A stretch of DNA of 64,000 bases from positions 248,001 through 312,000 of the forward strand of contig NC_015177.1 in assembly GCF_000190735.1 (NCBI RefSeq). Direction: 5' to 3'. The stretch comes from Pseudopedobacter saltans DSM 12145 (GTDB lineage: Bacteria > Bacteroidota > Bacteroidia > Sphingobacteriales > Sphingobacteriaceae). The notes beneath the pieces were generated by a model that worked only from the letters and a program-made list of their open reading frames with translations, ran no database searches and was not told the DNA's origin. Numbering within the stretch: the stretch's first letter is position 1; each line of letters begins with the position of its first letter. The position numbers were made by a program, and so were the translations under genes. Of this stretch, positions 17,321-29,671 are shown piece by piece.

Positions 17321-18712
17321 ATGGCAATTTCACAGGCTTTAACCAGTGCTTTTCCACATTATCCCAATCAGGGGCAAATGGGATTGTTTCTCAAACTCGA
17401 GCAATTTATTCAAGATCGTAACCAGGATACTTGCTTCGTATTGAAAGGATATGCCGGTACCGGAAAAACGACTGTAATCAGCACCTTAGTTAAGGTTTTA
17501 AAAAAATATAAGATAAATGTAGTCTTGCTGGCACCAACCGGTCGGGCCGCTAAGGTGCTGTCATCTTATTCGGGAGAACAGGCTTCTACTATCCATCGTA
17601 GAATTTATCGAAAAAAGAGTTCGGTAAATGTGGATGCGGGTTTCTCCTTGGCGCCTAACTTAAGCAAGAATACGTTATTTCTCGTAGATGAATCTTCCAT
17701 GATAAGCGATGAGCGAAATGATTTCAGTGGGAATAGCTTGTTGGACGATTTGATACTTTACGTATATAATGAACAAAACAATCGGATAATATTTATAGGC
17801 GATACCGCGCAGCTTCCACCTGTTCATGCAGAGAATAGTCCCGCACTGTCAATGGATTTTCTTAAAGGTTTTGGATTTGATATTTATAGCCAGGAGCTAA
17901 CAGAAGTAGTTCGTCAGGAGAAAGAATCAGGTATATTATATAATGCAACTAAAATTCGTGATCAGATAAGAGATCAACCTACTTATAAATTTCCTAAGCT
18001 AAATACCAGTAAGTACAAGGATGTATACCGGATGAATGGAGATAAAATTATAGAAGGGCTGAATTATGCTTATGATAAATATGGATTGGAAAACGCTTTG
18101 GTTGTTTGCCGGTCTAATAAAAATGCAAATGTGTATAATCAGCATATACGAAATCAGATTCTGTGGCGCGAGGATGAAATTACGGGGGGCGATTTGATAA
18201 TGGTTGTGAAAAATAATTATTATTGGATGCCGGAAGAGAAAGGCGGGTTTATAGCTAACGGTGAAATAGCCAAAATAACCAAGGTAAAGAATATTCGGGA
18301 AATGTACGGATTTCGTTTTGCAGATGCGCAGATTGAATTTCAGGATACGGAAAACTATACGCTGGAATGTAAAGTGCTGTTAGATACGCTTTATACTGAT
18401 TCACCAAGTTTACCTTATGATGATCAAAAAAGACTTTATTCTGAAATACTAACGGATTATGCCGATTTACCAAGAAGAAAGCAGATAGAGGAATTAAAGA
18501 AAGATCCATACTATAACGCCCTGCAAATAAAATTTTCCTATGCAGTAACCTGTCACAAATCTCAGGGTGGACAGTGGGAGGCTGTTTTTGTTGATCAAGG
18601 TTATTTAAATGAAGAAATGCTAAATAAAGAATTACTAAGATGGCTTTATACAGCAACAACCCGGGCAACTAAGGAATTATTCTTTGTGAATTTCAACGAT
18701 AAGTTTTTTTAG
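17321..18712 (+). CDS. RecD/Dda-like SF1 DNA helicase
   Basis: This 463-residue superfamily 1B helicase has Walker A GYAGTGKTT (about residues 44-52), motif Ia LLAPTGRAAKVL, Walker B as DESSM, and motif III IIFIGDTAQLPPV. The C-terminal UvrD_C_2-type segment contains TCHKSQGGQW and the final LLRWLYTATTRATKEL. It is shorter than RecD2 and lacks its N-terminal extension, so it is closer to the stand-alone Dda-like helicases widespread in Bacteroidetes. No RecB/RecC partner is nearby. The 18722-18845 gap shows nothing obvious. Confidence 0.9.
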   Translation: MAISQALTSAFPHYPNQGQMGLFLKLEQFIQDRNQDTCFVLKGYAGTGKTTVISTLVKVLKKYKINVVLLAPTGRAAKVLSSYSGEQASTIHRRIYRKKSSVNVDAGFSLAPNLSKNTLFLVDESSMISDERNDFSGNSLLDDLILYVYNEQNNRIIFIGDTAQLPPVHAENSPALSMDFLKGFGFDIYSQELTEVVRQEKESGILYNATKIRDQIRDQPTYKFPKLNTSKYKDVYRMNGDKIIEGLNYAYDKYGLENALVVCRSNKNANVYNQHIRNQILWREDEITGGDLIMVVKNNYYWMPEEKGGFIANGEIAKITKVKNIREMYGFRFADAQIEFQDTENYTLECKVLLDTLYTDSPSLPYDDQKRLYSEILTDYADLPRRKQIEELKKDPYYNALQIKFSYAVTCHKSQGGQWEAVFVDQGYLNEEMLNKELLRWLYTATTRATKELFFVNFNDKFF

Positions 18713-18845
18713 TAATCCACTGTACTCCAGTATGCATTCTTTTCATTCTTATTTTATATAACCAGTATCTATATTTAAAGAATCTAGGGGTCAAAAATAA
18801 AAAACAGGGTAACCTTTTCCGATTCTATATAGTAAAAAGGAGTGG

Positions 18846-19412
18846 ATGAGGATTGTGTTTGTAGTATTTTTTATCGTATTGTACAGCTTTAAACCTGTAT
18901 TGGCTCAACAGAGAGTATATCAAAATTCTTATTTATATGTAGGGCTAAATGTTAATCTCCTTTCTATAGCAACAAAAATTGATTACGCTACTTTGTTTAG
19001 TTTCAAATTAGGGTATCAGCATAAATTGAATGAGCTGTTTTCTGCGGGTCCACATGTTGAGGTTTTGTTTGCCAGGCATCCTAAAGATAGAAAAGCAAAG
19101 CCTTCTATTTATATGGGGCCATCTATAAAATTGGAAACAAGCCGGCTTTATGCTGATTATTCAACCATAAAAGATTTTCCTGATCTCACTATTTCCAATG
19201 CTTTTTTCTACTTAATGCCTGTTAAGCCGGCTGTTTTAAATTATGATTATCATAAATTATATAGGTTTTCAACAATATTTAGGACATCGCATATTGCAAA
19301 TTATGAGCTATTGATGGGGCTAAACCTGGATTTTCAGGAATACGACCGCGGAATTGTAAGCGAGGATAGGGGAAGCCTGACGCTTGGAATAGGGAGCTCT
19401 TATGCCTTTTAA
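18846..19412 (+). CDS. predicted small outer-membrane beta-barrel protein
   Basis: A 188-residue protein of unknown family. It has an N-terminal signal peptide (MRIVFVVFFIVLYSFKPVLA, cleavage before QQ), followed by short alternating strands such as YLYVGLNVNL and FSFKLGYQHKL, and it ends with Phe (SLTLGIGSSYAF), the usual C-terminal residue of Gram-negative barrels. It lies alone between the helicase and the rRNA promoters. Confidence 0.65.
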   Translation: MRIVFVVFFIVLYSFKPVLAQQRVYQNSYLYVGLNVNLLSIATKIDYATLFSFKLGYQHKLNELFSAGPHVEVLFARHPKDRKAKPSIYMGPSIKLETSRLYADYSTIKDFPDLTISNAFFYLMPVKPAVLNYDYHKLYRFSTIFRTSHIANYELLMGLNLDFQEYDRGIVSEDRGSLTLGIGSSYAF

Positions 19413-19495
19413 AAAAATAGAATGAGATAAGATTAAAAATATCCGCCTGTTCTACAGCGTATTGCGTTTACTGGTATAAAAAGGTTTTAAAAAGA

Positions 19496-19526
19496 TTTGC
19501 GGGTTAATATAAAGTTCGTACATTTG
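19496..19526 (+). promoter_or_regulatory. rRNA operon promoter P1
   Basis: TTTG at 19496-19499 and TACATTTG at 19519-19526 are separated by 19 bases, a textbook Bacteroidetes -33/-7 pair. It lies 390 bases before mature 16S. Confidence 0.85.
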
Positions 19527-19540
19527 CACTCCCAATCGCG

Positions 19541-19570
19541 AGGAAGGGGCATAGGAGGAAGGGGCATAGG
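19541..19570 (+). repeat. 15-bp perfect tandem duplication in the rRNA leader
   Basis: AGGAAGGGGCATAGG occurs twice in immediate succession, just downstream of promoter P1. Its role is unknown; it may be a simple duplication. Confidence 0.85.
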
Positions 19571-19670
19571 AAACTGAGGGAATAGGCAGGAACGGCAGCA
19601 GCTTAAAGGGTTAGCAGGAGAGGGATAAAGAGAGGAAAAAGGGTTGCTAAAAAAAAATAAAAAAAAGTTC

Positions 19671-19700
19671 TTGCAGGAGAGAAAAAGATTCCTACCTTTG
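19671..19700 (+). promoter_or_regulatory. rRNA operon promoter P2
   Basis: TTG at 19671-19673 and TACCTTTG at 19693-19700 are separated by 19 bases. Both promoters are followed by the same CACTCCC, so P2 looks like a duplicate of P1. Confidence 0.87.
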
Positions 19701-19810
19701 CACTCCCGAACGGGACGGAGCCACGAGGGCTACGGAAAACAAAGCGAAAAAGATTTCCCACCTGAATGGGTGGAAGATATAAAAGCCGACCAGTGACTGG
19801 AAGGCGGGAA

Positions 19811-19820
19811 GTTCTTTAAG
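19811..19820 (+). promoter_or_regulatory. boxA-like antitermination sites of the rRNA operon
   Basis: GTTCTTTAAG at 19811-19820 resembles boxA. A second copy, GTTCTTTGAC, occurs at 21794-21803 just before 23S. Paired boxA-like motifs before 16S and 23S are expected for Nus-factor antitermination. The leader between 19701 and 19915 also holds hairpins near 19756-19776 and 19784-19806. Confidence 0.5.
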
Positions 19821-19915
19821 ATCATATCATATAGCACAGTCAACAAACGTCGGGACAGACGGAAGACAAGAAAAAAGAAATATTGACATCATGTCAGTAT
19901 CGAACATAACATTTT

Positions 19916-21444
<1,529 letters not shown>

Positions 21445-21560
21445 CTGGAGCTGTCCGAGACGGACGGTGCTATATGAATATATCTTAATCAAAAAAAAGA
21501 GATGAACCTTTAAAGAGATGTAGCCGGTTAGTGAAGATAACGGCAGGCTAAGGGGAATAT

Positions 21561-21634
21561 AGTCCCGTAGCTCAGTTGGTTAGAGCACTACACTGATAAT
21601 GTAGGGGTCAGCAGTTCAAATCTGCTCGGGACTA
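21561..21634 (+). tRNA. tRNA-Ile (GAU)
   Basis: The acceptor arms AGTCCCG and CGGGACT pair. The anticodon stem CTACA/TGTAG encloses a loop with GAT at 21595-21597, and the T-loop reads TTCAAAT. The 3' CCA is not encoded. It sits in the 16S-23S spacer. Confidence 0.96.
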
Positions 21635-21652
21635 CAGGGGACATCCTTAAGA

Positions 21653-21726
21653 GGGGAATTAGCTCAGCTGGCTAGAGCACCTGCCTTGCACGCAGGGGGT
21701 CAACGGTTCGAATCCGTTATTCTCCA
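21653..21726 (+). tRNA. tRNA-Ala (UGC)
   Basis: The acceptor arms GGGGAAT and ATTCTCC pair, with one G-T wobble. The anticodon stem CCTGC/GCAGG encloses TGC at 21687-21689, and the T-loop reads TTCGAAT. CCA is not encoded. The Ile-Ala pair is the common spacer arrangement. Confidence 0.96.
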
Positions 21727-21859
21727 CGAGGAAGTAAATAGTGAAATGAAAAGAGTAGCGATACTAATAACATTTAGCTATGAACTTCAGAAAGTTCTTT
21801 GACATATTGGAAGAAGTAGAAAAAGAGAAGACAGCAGATGGCGTATGCCATCAGCAATG

Positions 21860-24735
<2,876 letters not shown>

Positions 24736-24800
24736 CTTGCCTAACTGTTGTTTTCTCTGTCCTGCTTCTTTCAATGATATGTCATACCGAACAAAGATAT

Positions 24801-24911
24801 TCGGGTGCCTATATCGGCGGTGTCCACCTCTTCCCATTCCGAACAGAGCAGTTAAGCCCGCCAGAGCCGATGGTACTGCAGTAACATGTGGGAGAGTAGG
24901 TCGGTGCCTTA
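24801..24911 (+). rRNA. rrf: 5S ribosomal RNA
   Basis: The core CCCATTCCGAACAGAGCAGTTAAGCCC and the later GGGAGAGTAGGTCGGTGCC are diagnostic. The closing stem is GGGTGCC (from 24803) with GGTGCCT (to 24909), using G-U pairs. Length is about 107-111 bases. Confidence 0.95.
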
Positions 24912-24917
24912 CCTTAA

Positions 24918-24961
24918 AGAAGGGATCTTCAGCTATTGCGAAGGTCCCTTTTATTGTTTTT
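24918..24961 (+). terminator. rRNA operon terminator
   Basis: The arms AAGGGATCTTC (24920-24930) and GAAGGTCCCTT (24940-24950) form an 11-bp stem with one G-T pair, followed by TTATTGTTTTT. Confidence 0.9.
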
Positions 24962-25340
24962 GGGCGAGGCCAGGGCGCATATCCCGCCGGGGCCCAATCA
25001 CATAAACCCAACCCGTCGTAGCCTTTATGTTCACATTATTTCAGGGGGATCCCAGCTGGTTGAATGATGTATGTCAGATCCCATGTTGCTTCCTGTCCTG
25101 GGCGGTGCATAACGGAGAATGAGGAAGAATATTGGTAAGTCCAAGGCCAGGCGTACTACGGGTAGCTTTCCTGTTCCGTATAAGATAGCCCTAAAGGCAA
25201 GGGGCCTCCAGCTAGCCTTTACTCCATCATATACGCTCGAGCCCTAGATGATCTATTCTAATTATTTCCTTTGCGATAGGTTGCTTTTCGGTTCCGGGAG
25301 ATCAGCATAACTCGGTAGTTCAGGGGGCATATAGCGAAAA
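24962..25340. other. GC-rich stretch of unknown nature after the rRNA operon
   Basis: By my count about 155 of the first 300 bases are G or C (52%), against clearly AT-rich flanking genes; the first 60 reach 65%. No recognised gene was found. Minus-strand frames stay open for tens of codons (about 70 codons at 25031-25243) but lack sensible starts. Short self-complementary parts exist, such as AAAGGC/GCCTTT around 25192-25220. It may be a conserved sequence that follows rRNA operons in this lineage, an unrecognised structured RNA, or a decayed insertion. Confidence 0.5.
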
Positions 25341-25355
25341 AAGCGGAGGACGTTA

Positions 25356-25601
25356 TTGGATAAACTCTCTTTATTAAGGAGTGATTTTAATCACAAAAAA
25401 TTGAGCGCATTTAGTAAATATATTTCTTTTGATTTATTTATCGGATTTATAGTATCAAGTTTGGGGATCGAAAGTGTAGTTATATGTTTTTTGAAAACGT
25501 TTATATTGAGTTTTTATGCTTCTTTTTCTAGATTTTTTCAAATTGTGCAGACCAATTTTCAAAAAGGGATAATTAGACTGATTATATATAAGGGGATTTA
25601 G
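25356..25601 (+). CDS. possible small hydrophobic protein
   Basis: An open frame of 81 codons starts with TTG. A GGAGG lies 7 bases upstream, the only support for translation. The product would be basic at the start with a hydrophobic middle (FDLFIGFIVSSLGIESVVICFL). It resembles no family I know, and such AT-rich frames can arise by chance. It ends 149 bases before hemA, on the same strand. Confidence 0.25.
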   Translation: MDKLSLLRSDFNHKKLSAFSKYISFDLFIGFIVSSLGIESVVICFLKTFILSFYASFSRFFQIVQTNFQKGIIRLIIYKGI

Positions 25602-25683
25602 TGAGGTTAATCATTTATTTTGAATGCTACAAGCCTTATCTTTGTGAAAGCGTGACGCTCAGATGTTGATATGTTAAAGCCAA

Positions 25684-25716
25684 ATTGACAAATGATTGAC
25701 ACATGATTGGCAATAC
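25684..25716 (+). promoter_or_regulatory. triple direct repeat, candidate hem-box, at the hemA promoter
   Basis: Three adjacent 11-base units begin at 25684, 25695 and 25706: ATTGACAAATG, ATTGACACATG and ATTGGCAATAC. Read as a spaced motif this is TGACA-N6-TGACA-N6-TGGCA. It ends 5 bases before the -7 box and covers the -33 region. Direct repeats at 11-bp steps are typical of OmpR/PhoB-family operators, and the operon encodes such a regulator (31925-32629). As I recall, Leptospira HemR binds a TGACA-N6-TGACA hem-box before hemA. Confidence 0.7.
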
Positions 25717-25721
25717 AAGGC

Positions 25722-25729
25722 TACTTTTG
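25722..25729 (+). promoter_or_regulatory. -7 promoter box of the hem operon
   Basis: TACTTTTG perfectly matches TAnnTTTG and lies 21 bases before the hemA TTG start. The nearest -33 candidate is the TTG at 25696-25698 inside the repeat (23-base spacing). A second possible -7 box, TATCTTTG, sits at 25637-25644 upstream of the repeats. Confidence 0.7.
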
Positions 25730-25750
25730 TACAGTTTAAAAATTATCTAA

Positions 25751-26983
25751 TTGAAGACCTTAAAAGTTATAGCATTTACTCATAAACACATTGAATTGGA
25801 AAAATTGGGGTGTTTAGTTTTATGTAGTGATGCTATTGATAGTGTACTTACCTCTGTTCGACATAAGTTTGGAATTCCTGAGATATTTTATCTGGGAACT
25901 TGTAATAGGGTTGAATTTGTTTTCACATCTGATCATACTCTAGATAAAGACTTTGCATTATCTTTTGTGAAAGCATTCCATAAAGAGAATGTTTTAGACG
26001 ATAAGATTTTGAACTCTTTAATTGAAGACAGTAATATCTACGAAGGGGAAGAAGCCCTGAATCATTTGATGCGAGTTTCAAGTTCTTTGGAAAGCCTTGT
26101 TGTTGGTGAGAAGGAAATACTGGCTCAGGTAAGGAAAGCTTACGAGACATGTAGAGAGAGAGGATTTACCGGGGATTTTCTTCGATTGATAATGAGTAGG
26201 GTAGTAAAGACCGCAAAAGAGATCTATACCTACACCAATATTTCAAAAAATCCTATCTCTGTAGTTTCTATAGCCTATAGAAAATTAAGATCCTTAAATA
26301 TTAATCCTAATAGTCGGATTTTGATTATAGGTGCGGGAGAAACAAATCAGAATATCTCTAAATATCTGAAAAAACATAAATATCACAACTTTTCTGTATT
26401 TAACAGGACGCTTAGTAAAGCCCAGGCGCTAGCAGAAGTGTTGGGAGGGAGTGCTTACGATCTGGAAGCTCTAAAAACATATAAGGAGGGGTTTGATATC
26501 ATTATCACCTGTACGGGTTCTGTGGATCCTATTGTAACCAATGAGCTTTATACATCTTTATTGGCTGGGGAAGCAGGTAAAAAGGTTGTAGTTGATCTGG
26601 CTGTTCCAAATGATGTATCGCCTGAAGTAATGGAAAACAATCACCTGGATTATATTGAGGTTAAGACATTACAGGATATAGCAGATCAAAATCTTAAGGA
26701 ACGCTATCAGGAACTGATAAACGGTGAAGCTATTATAGAACAGAATATCAAAGAATTCTGGCCGATTTTAAAACAAAGAAGAGTGGAGATTGCGATGAGA
26801 GAGGTTCCTGAAAAGATTAAAGAAATTCGTTCGCGAGCTCTAAACGATGTTTTCGTTAATGAGATTAATAGTTTAGATGATAATTCCCGAGAGGTTTTAG
26901 AGAAGGTAATGGCATACATGGAAAAGAAATATATTAGTGTGCCTATGGTGATCGCTAAGGATATCTTAGTAAAGCACTCTTAA
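25751..26983 (+). CDS. hemA: glutamyl-tRNA reductase
   Basis: This enzyme reduces glutamyl-tRNA to glutamate-1-semialdehyde with NADPH, the committed step of the C5 heme pathway. The 410-residue protein has the catalytic cysteine in GTCNRVE (C51), the SLVVGEKEILAQVRKAY signature near residue 115, a Rossmann NADPH domain (ILIIGAGETNQNI), and a C-terminal dimerisation helix. The start is TTG: an in-frame TAA directly precedes it, no nearby ATG exists, and the conserved N-terminus VIAFTHKH follows at once. It is the first gene of the hem operon, with a candidate hem-box at its promoter. Confidence 0.96.
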   Translation: MKTLKVIAFTHKHIELEKLGCLVLCSDAIDSVLTSVRHKFGIPEIFYLGTCNRVEFVFTSDHTLDKDFALSFVKAFHKENVLDDKILNSLIEDSNIYEGEEALNHLMRVSSSLESLVVGEKEILAQVRKAYETCRERGFTGDFLRLIMSRVVKTAKEIYTYTNISKNPISVVSIAYRKLRSLNINPNSRILIIGAGETNQNISKYLKKHKYHNFSVFNRTLSKAQALAEVLGGSAYDLEALKTYKEGFDIIITCTGSVDPIVTNELYTSLLAGEAGKKVVVDLAVPNDVSPEVMENNHLDYIEVKTLQDIADQNLKERYQELINGEAIIEQNIKEFWPILKQRRVEIAMREVPEKIKEIRSRALNDVFVNEINSLDDNSREVLEKVMAYMEKKYISVPMVIAKDILVKHS

Positions 26984-27043
26984 GTCGAATAGCTTTTTTT
27001 ATCGCATCCTATTAAGTAAATTTACGGGAAATACTATACATCA

Positions 27044-28642
27044 TTGGACAGAATATTTAAAATTGGTACAAGAGGTAGTGATCTCGCTTTATGGCAAGCC
27101 AATCACGTTGCTTCTAAACTAAATGAGGCAGGTTATCAGACAGAAATAAAAATCATTAAGACTCAGGGGGATAATATCCTTAATTTACGTCTTGATAAAT
27201 TAGAGGGAAAAGGTTTCTTTACTAAAGAGTTAGAGGAACATTTACTTGCAGGCGACATTGATCTAGCCGTACATTCACATAAAGATTTACCTACTGAAAA
27301 TCCCCCAGGTTTATTTATATCAGCAGTTTCCGAAAGAGAAGATCCATCGGAGGTTTTACTGATTTTAAAGGACTGTGTGGATACTTCTAAAAAGCTTTCG
27401 GTTAAGCATAACGGTTTGGTTGGAACTTCTTCCAATCGCAGACAATCGCAAATATCTTCTGTGAGACCTGATCTGGAATTTGAGGATTTAAGAGGAAACG
27501 TAAATACACGTATCCAAAAGCTTAGAGACGAAAATTATGATGCTATTGTTTTAGCAAAAGCAGGTGTTTCCAGACTGAATTTAGATTTGTCTGAATTTTA
27601 TATCGAAACTATAGAACCTGTTGCTGAAATGATTCCTGCCCCTGCTCAGGGCGTATTGGCTGTGCAAATAAGGGAAGGCGATAGTGAACTGGATGCTGTT
27701 TTGAAAGAAGTAATTCATAACCAAGAGGTTGCCAATTGCATTTCTGTGGAGAGAAAGGTTTTGAATCTTTTTAACGGAGGTTGTCACATGCCACTTGGTT
27801 CTTACTGCAAAAAGGAAGACGATATATACAAAGTATGGACGTCTAAGGCAAACGAAGCAGAGGAATTTGTAGACAGGTTATATCTGGAGTCTGAAACTAC
27901 GGAAGGACTTGCGGAAATTATTGTCAGCAAATTTGATTATCCGAATAGAAATTTGCCAAAAAAGGTATTTATATCAAGAGAACTATCTGAATACAGTTAT
28001 TTCGCAAGGGCTATGGCTAAACACGAAATAGAAATAGATGCGAGGTCTTTGATTAAAACAGTTCCAACGATACATAAAATAGATTCTTACATTTTTAAGC
28101 ATTTTGATTGGATATTTTTTAACAGTAAAAATGCCATAGAATACTTTTTTAATCTGGATCCGGTTTTACCTAAAAACATCAAGTTTGGCGTTGTAGGCAG
28201 AGGGTCTGAAGATGCTTTACGTTTAGTGGTAGGAAGAGTTCCGGATTTTATAGGGGAAAGTAGCGATACTGCTGAGATTGCCGAAGAGTTTGCTACTGTG
28301 GCGAATGGAACCAATGTTTTGTTTCCTTTGGCAAAAGATTCTTTAAGAAGCATTGTAAAAGGACTTTCTCCGGATACTAAAATTAAGGAACTGGTTGTTT
28401 ACGAAACAATTTTATTGGATGACGTAGATAAGAGTTATGCTGATGTGCTTGTTTTTACTAGCCCGTCCAATGTTGAAGCATATTTTGAAAATAATCTTTT
28501 GGATCCTGAACAAAAAATTGTTTCTATAGGCGCATCTACAGGTAAGAAATTGGAAGAAATTAATATTACATCTTATATTTTACCTGCTTCTCCAGACGAA
28601 ATTGGTTTAGCGGAGGCAGTGTTTGGTATAGATATTAAGTAA
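27044..28642 (+). CDS. hemC: hydroxymethylbilane synthase / uroporphyrinogen-III synthase fusion
   Basis: This 532-residue bifunctional protein carries two consecutive heme steps. Residues 1-300 are porphobilinogen deaminase (IGTRGSDLALWQA at the start; LVGTSSNRRQSQI; the dipyrromethane-cofactor cysteine C247 in FNGGCHMPLG). Residues from about 305 (NLPKKVFISREL) to the end form a HemD-like domain with the typical WIFFNSKNAIEYFF, LVVYET and VFTSPSNVEAYFEN segments. The start is TTG; an in-frame stop at 27017 and no ATG in between leave no alternative. As I recall, fused HemC-HemD is also found in Leptospira. Confidence 0.94.
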   Translation: MDRIFKIGTRGSDLALWQANHVASKLNEAGYQTEIKIIKTQGDNILNLRLDKLEGKGFFTKELEEHLLAGDIDLAVHSHKDLPTENPPGLFISAVSEREDPSEVLLILKDCVDTSKKLSVKHNGLVGTSSNRRQSQISSVRPDLEFEDLRGNVNTRIQKLRDENYDAIVLAKAGVSRLNLDLSEFYIETIEPVAEMIPAPAQGVLAVQIREGDSELDAVLKEVIHNQEVANCISVERKVLNLFNGGCHMPLGSYCKKEDDIYKVWTSKANEAEEFVDRLYLESETTEGLAEIIVSKFDYPNRNLPKKVFISRELSEYSYFARAMAKHEIEIDARSLIKTVPTIHKIDSYIFKHFDWIFFNSKNAIEYFFNLDPVLPKNIKFGVVGRGSEDALRLVVGRVPDFIGESSDTAEIAEEFATVANGTNVLFPLAKDSLRSIVKGLSPDTKIKELVVYETILLDDVDKSYADVLVFTSPSNVEAYFENNLLDPEQKIVSIGASTGKKLEEINITSYILPASPDEIGLAEAVFGIDIK

Positions 28643-28660
28643 AATAAAAATAAACAAAAT

Positions 28661-29632
28661 ATGTTAAGCAGACCAAGAAGAAATAGAAAATCTCAGGTGA
28701 TTAGGGATATGGTGCAGGAGAATCATTTAAGAGCTTCCGATTTAATTTTTCCGTTGTTTATTATTGACGGACAAAATAAAAAGACAGAGGTTTCTTCGAT
28801 GCCGGGGATTTATAGATATTCTATAGACTTGCTTTTAAAAGAAGTGGAGTCCTGCATGAATCTGGGTTTGAAAACTTTTGATCTTTTTCCAAATATTGAA
28901 GAGTCTAAAAAAGACAAATTTGCCACGGAAAGCTTAAATAAGGACGGAATTTATTTGAAGGCAATCCGTGAGGTAAAAAAGTATTTTCCTGAATCTTGCG
29001 TTATCACCGACGTTGCTATGGATCCTTACAGCTCTGATGGGCATGATGGCTTGGTAGAGAACGGAGAAATTTTAAATGATGAGACATTGGATATTCTGGC
29101 GGAGATGTCATTGGCACATGCGGAAGCTGGGGCGGATATCATTGCTCCTTCTGATATGATGGATGGCCGTGTTGGATATATACGTGAAGCTCTGGATTCG
29201 CAGGGTTTTACAAATACTTCGATTATGTCTTATACCGCTAAATATGCAAGTGCGTTTTATGGCCCTTTTAGAGATGCGTTAGAGTCGGCTCCTAAATTTG
29301 GCGATAAAAAGACTTATCAAATGAATCCGGCTAATCAACGGGAAGCTTTAATAGAAGGAGCTTTTGATGTTGAAGAAGGGGCAGATTTTCTAATGGTAAA
29401 ACCTGCTTTGGCTTATCTGGACGTTATTAAACTTTTAAAGGATAATTTTGATTTGCCAATTGCGGCGTATAATGTTAGTGGTGAATATGCGATGATTAAA
29501 GCTGCTGTACAAAAAGGATGGTTAGAAGAAAGCCGAACAATAACGGAAGTGTTAATGGGGATGAAACGAGCTGGTGCGGATGTTATTTTGACGTACCATG
29601 CTAAGGAGGTCCTTGAAAAGGGCTGGATTTAA
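28661..29632 (+). CDS. hemB: delta-aminolevulinic acid dehydratase (porphobilinogen synthase)
   Basis: This 323-residue enzyme condenses two 5-aminolevulinate molecules to porphobilinogen. The Schiff-base lysine is in FLMVKPALAYLDVI and the second active-site lysine in MSYTAKYASAFYGPFR. The metal-site segment reads DVAMDPYSSDGHDG: the three cysteines of the Zn enzymes are absent and Asp takes their place, so this belongs to the Zn-independent, Mg2+-dependent class. It follows hemCD by 18 bases. Confidence 0.97.
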   Translation: MLSRPRRNRKSQVIRDMVQENHLRASDLIFPLFIIDGQNKKTEVSSMPGIYRYSIDLLLKEVESCMNLGLKTFDLFPNIEESKKDKFATESLNKDGIYLKAIREVKKYFPESCVITDVAMDPYSSDGHDGLVENGEILNDETLDILAEMSLAHAEAGADIIAPSDMMDGRVGYIREALDSQGFTNTSIMSYTAKYASAFYGPFRDALESAPKFGDKKTYQMNPANQREALIEGAFDVEEGADFLMVKPALAYLDVIKLLKDNFDLPIAAYNVSGEYAMIKAAVQKGWLEESRTITEVLMGMKRAGADVILTYHAKEVLEKGWI

Positions 29633-29671
29633 TTTGCTTATACAATTTATTAATACTCAATTCTATATATA

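Noticed and set aside
25060-25115. Signal-recognition-particle RNA-like motif on the minus strand (CCCAGGACAGGAAGCAACATGGG pattern, positions given)
   Set aside because: Only the AGG...AGCA words fit; the closing stem and GGAA loop arrangement do not. No rnpB or tmRNA signature was found in the island either.
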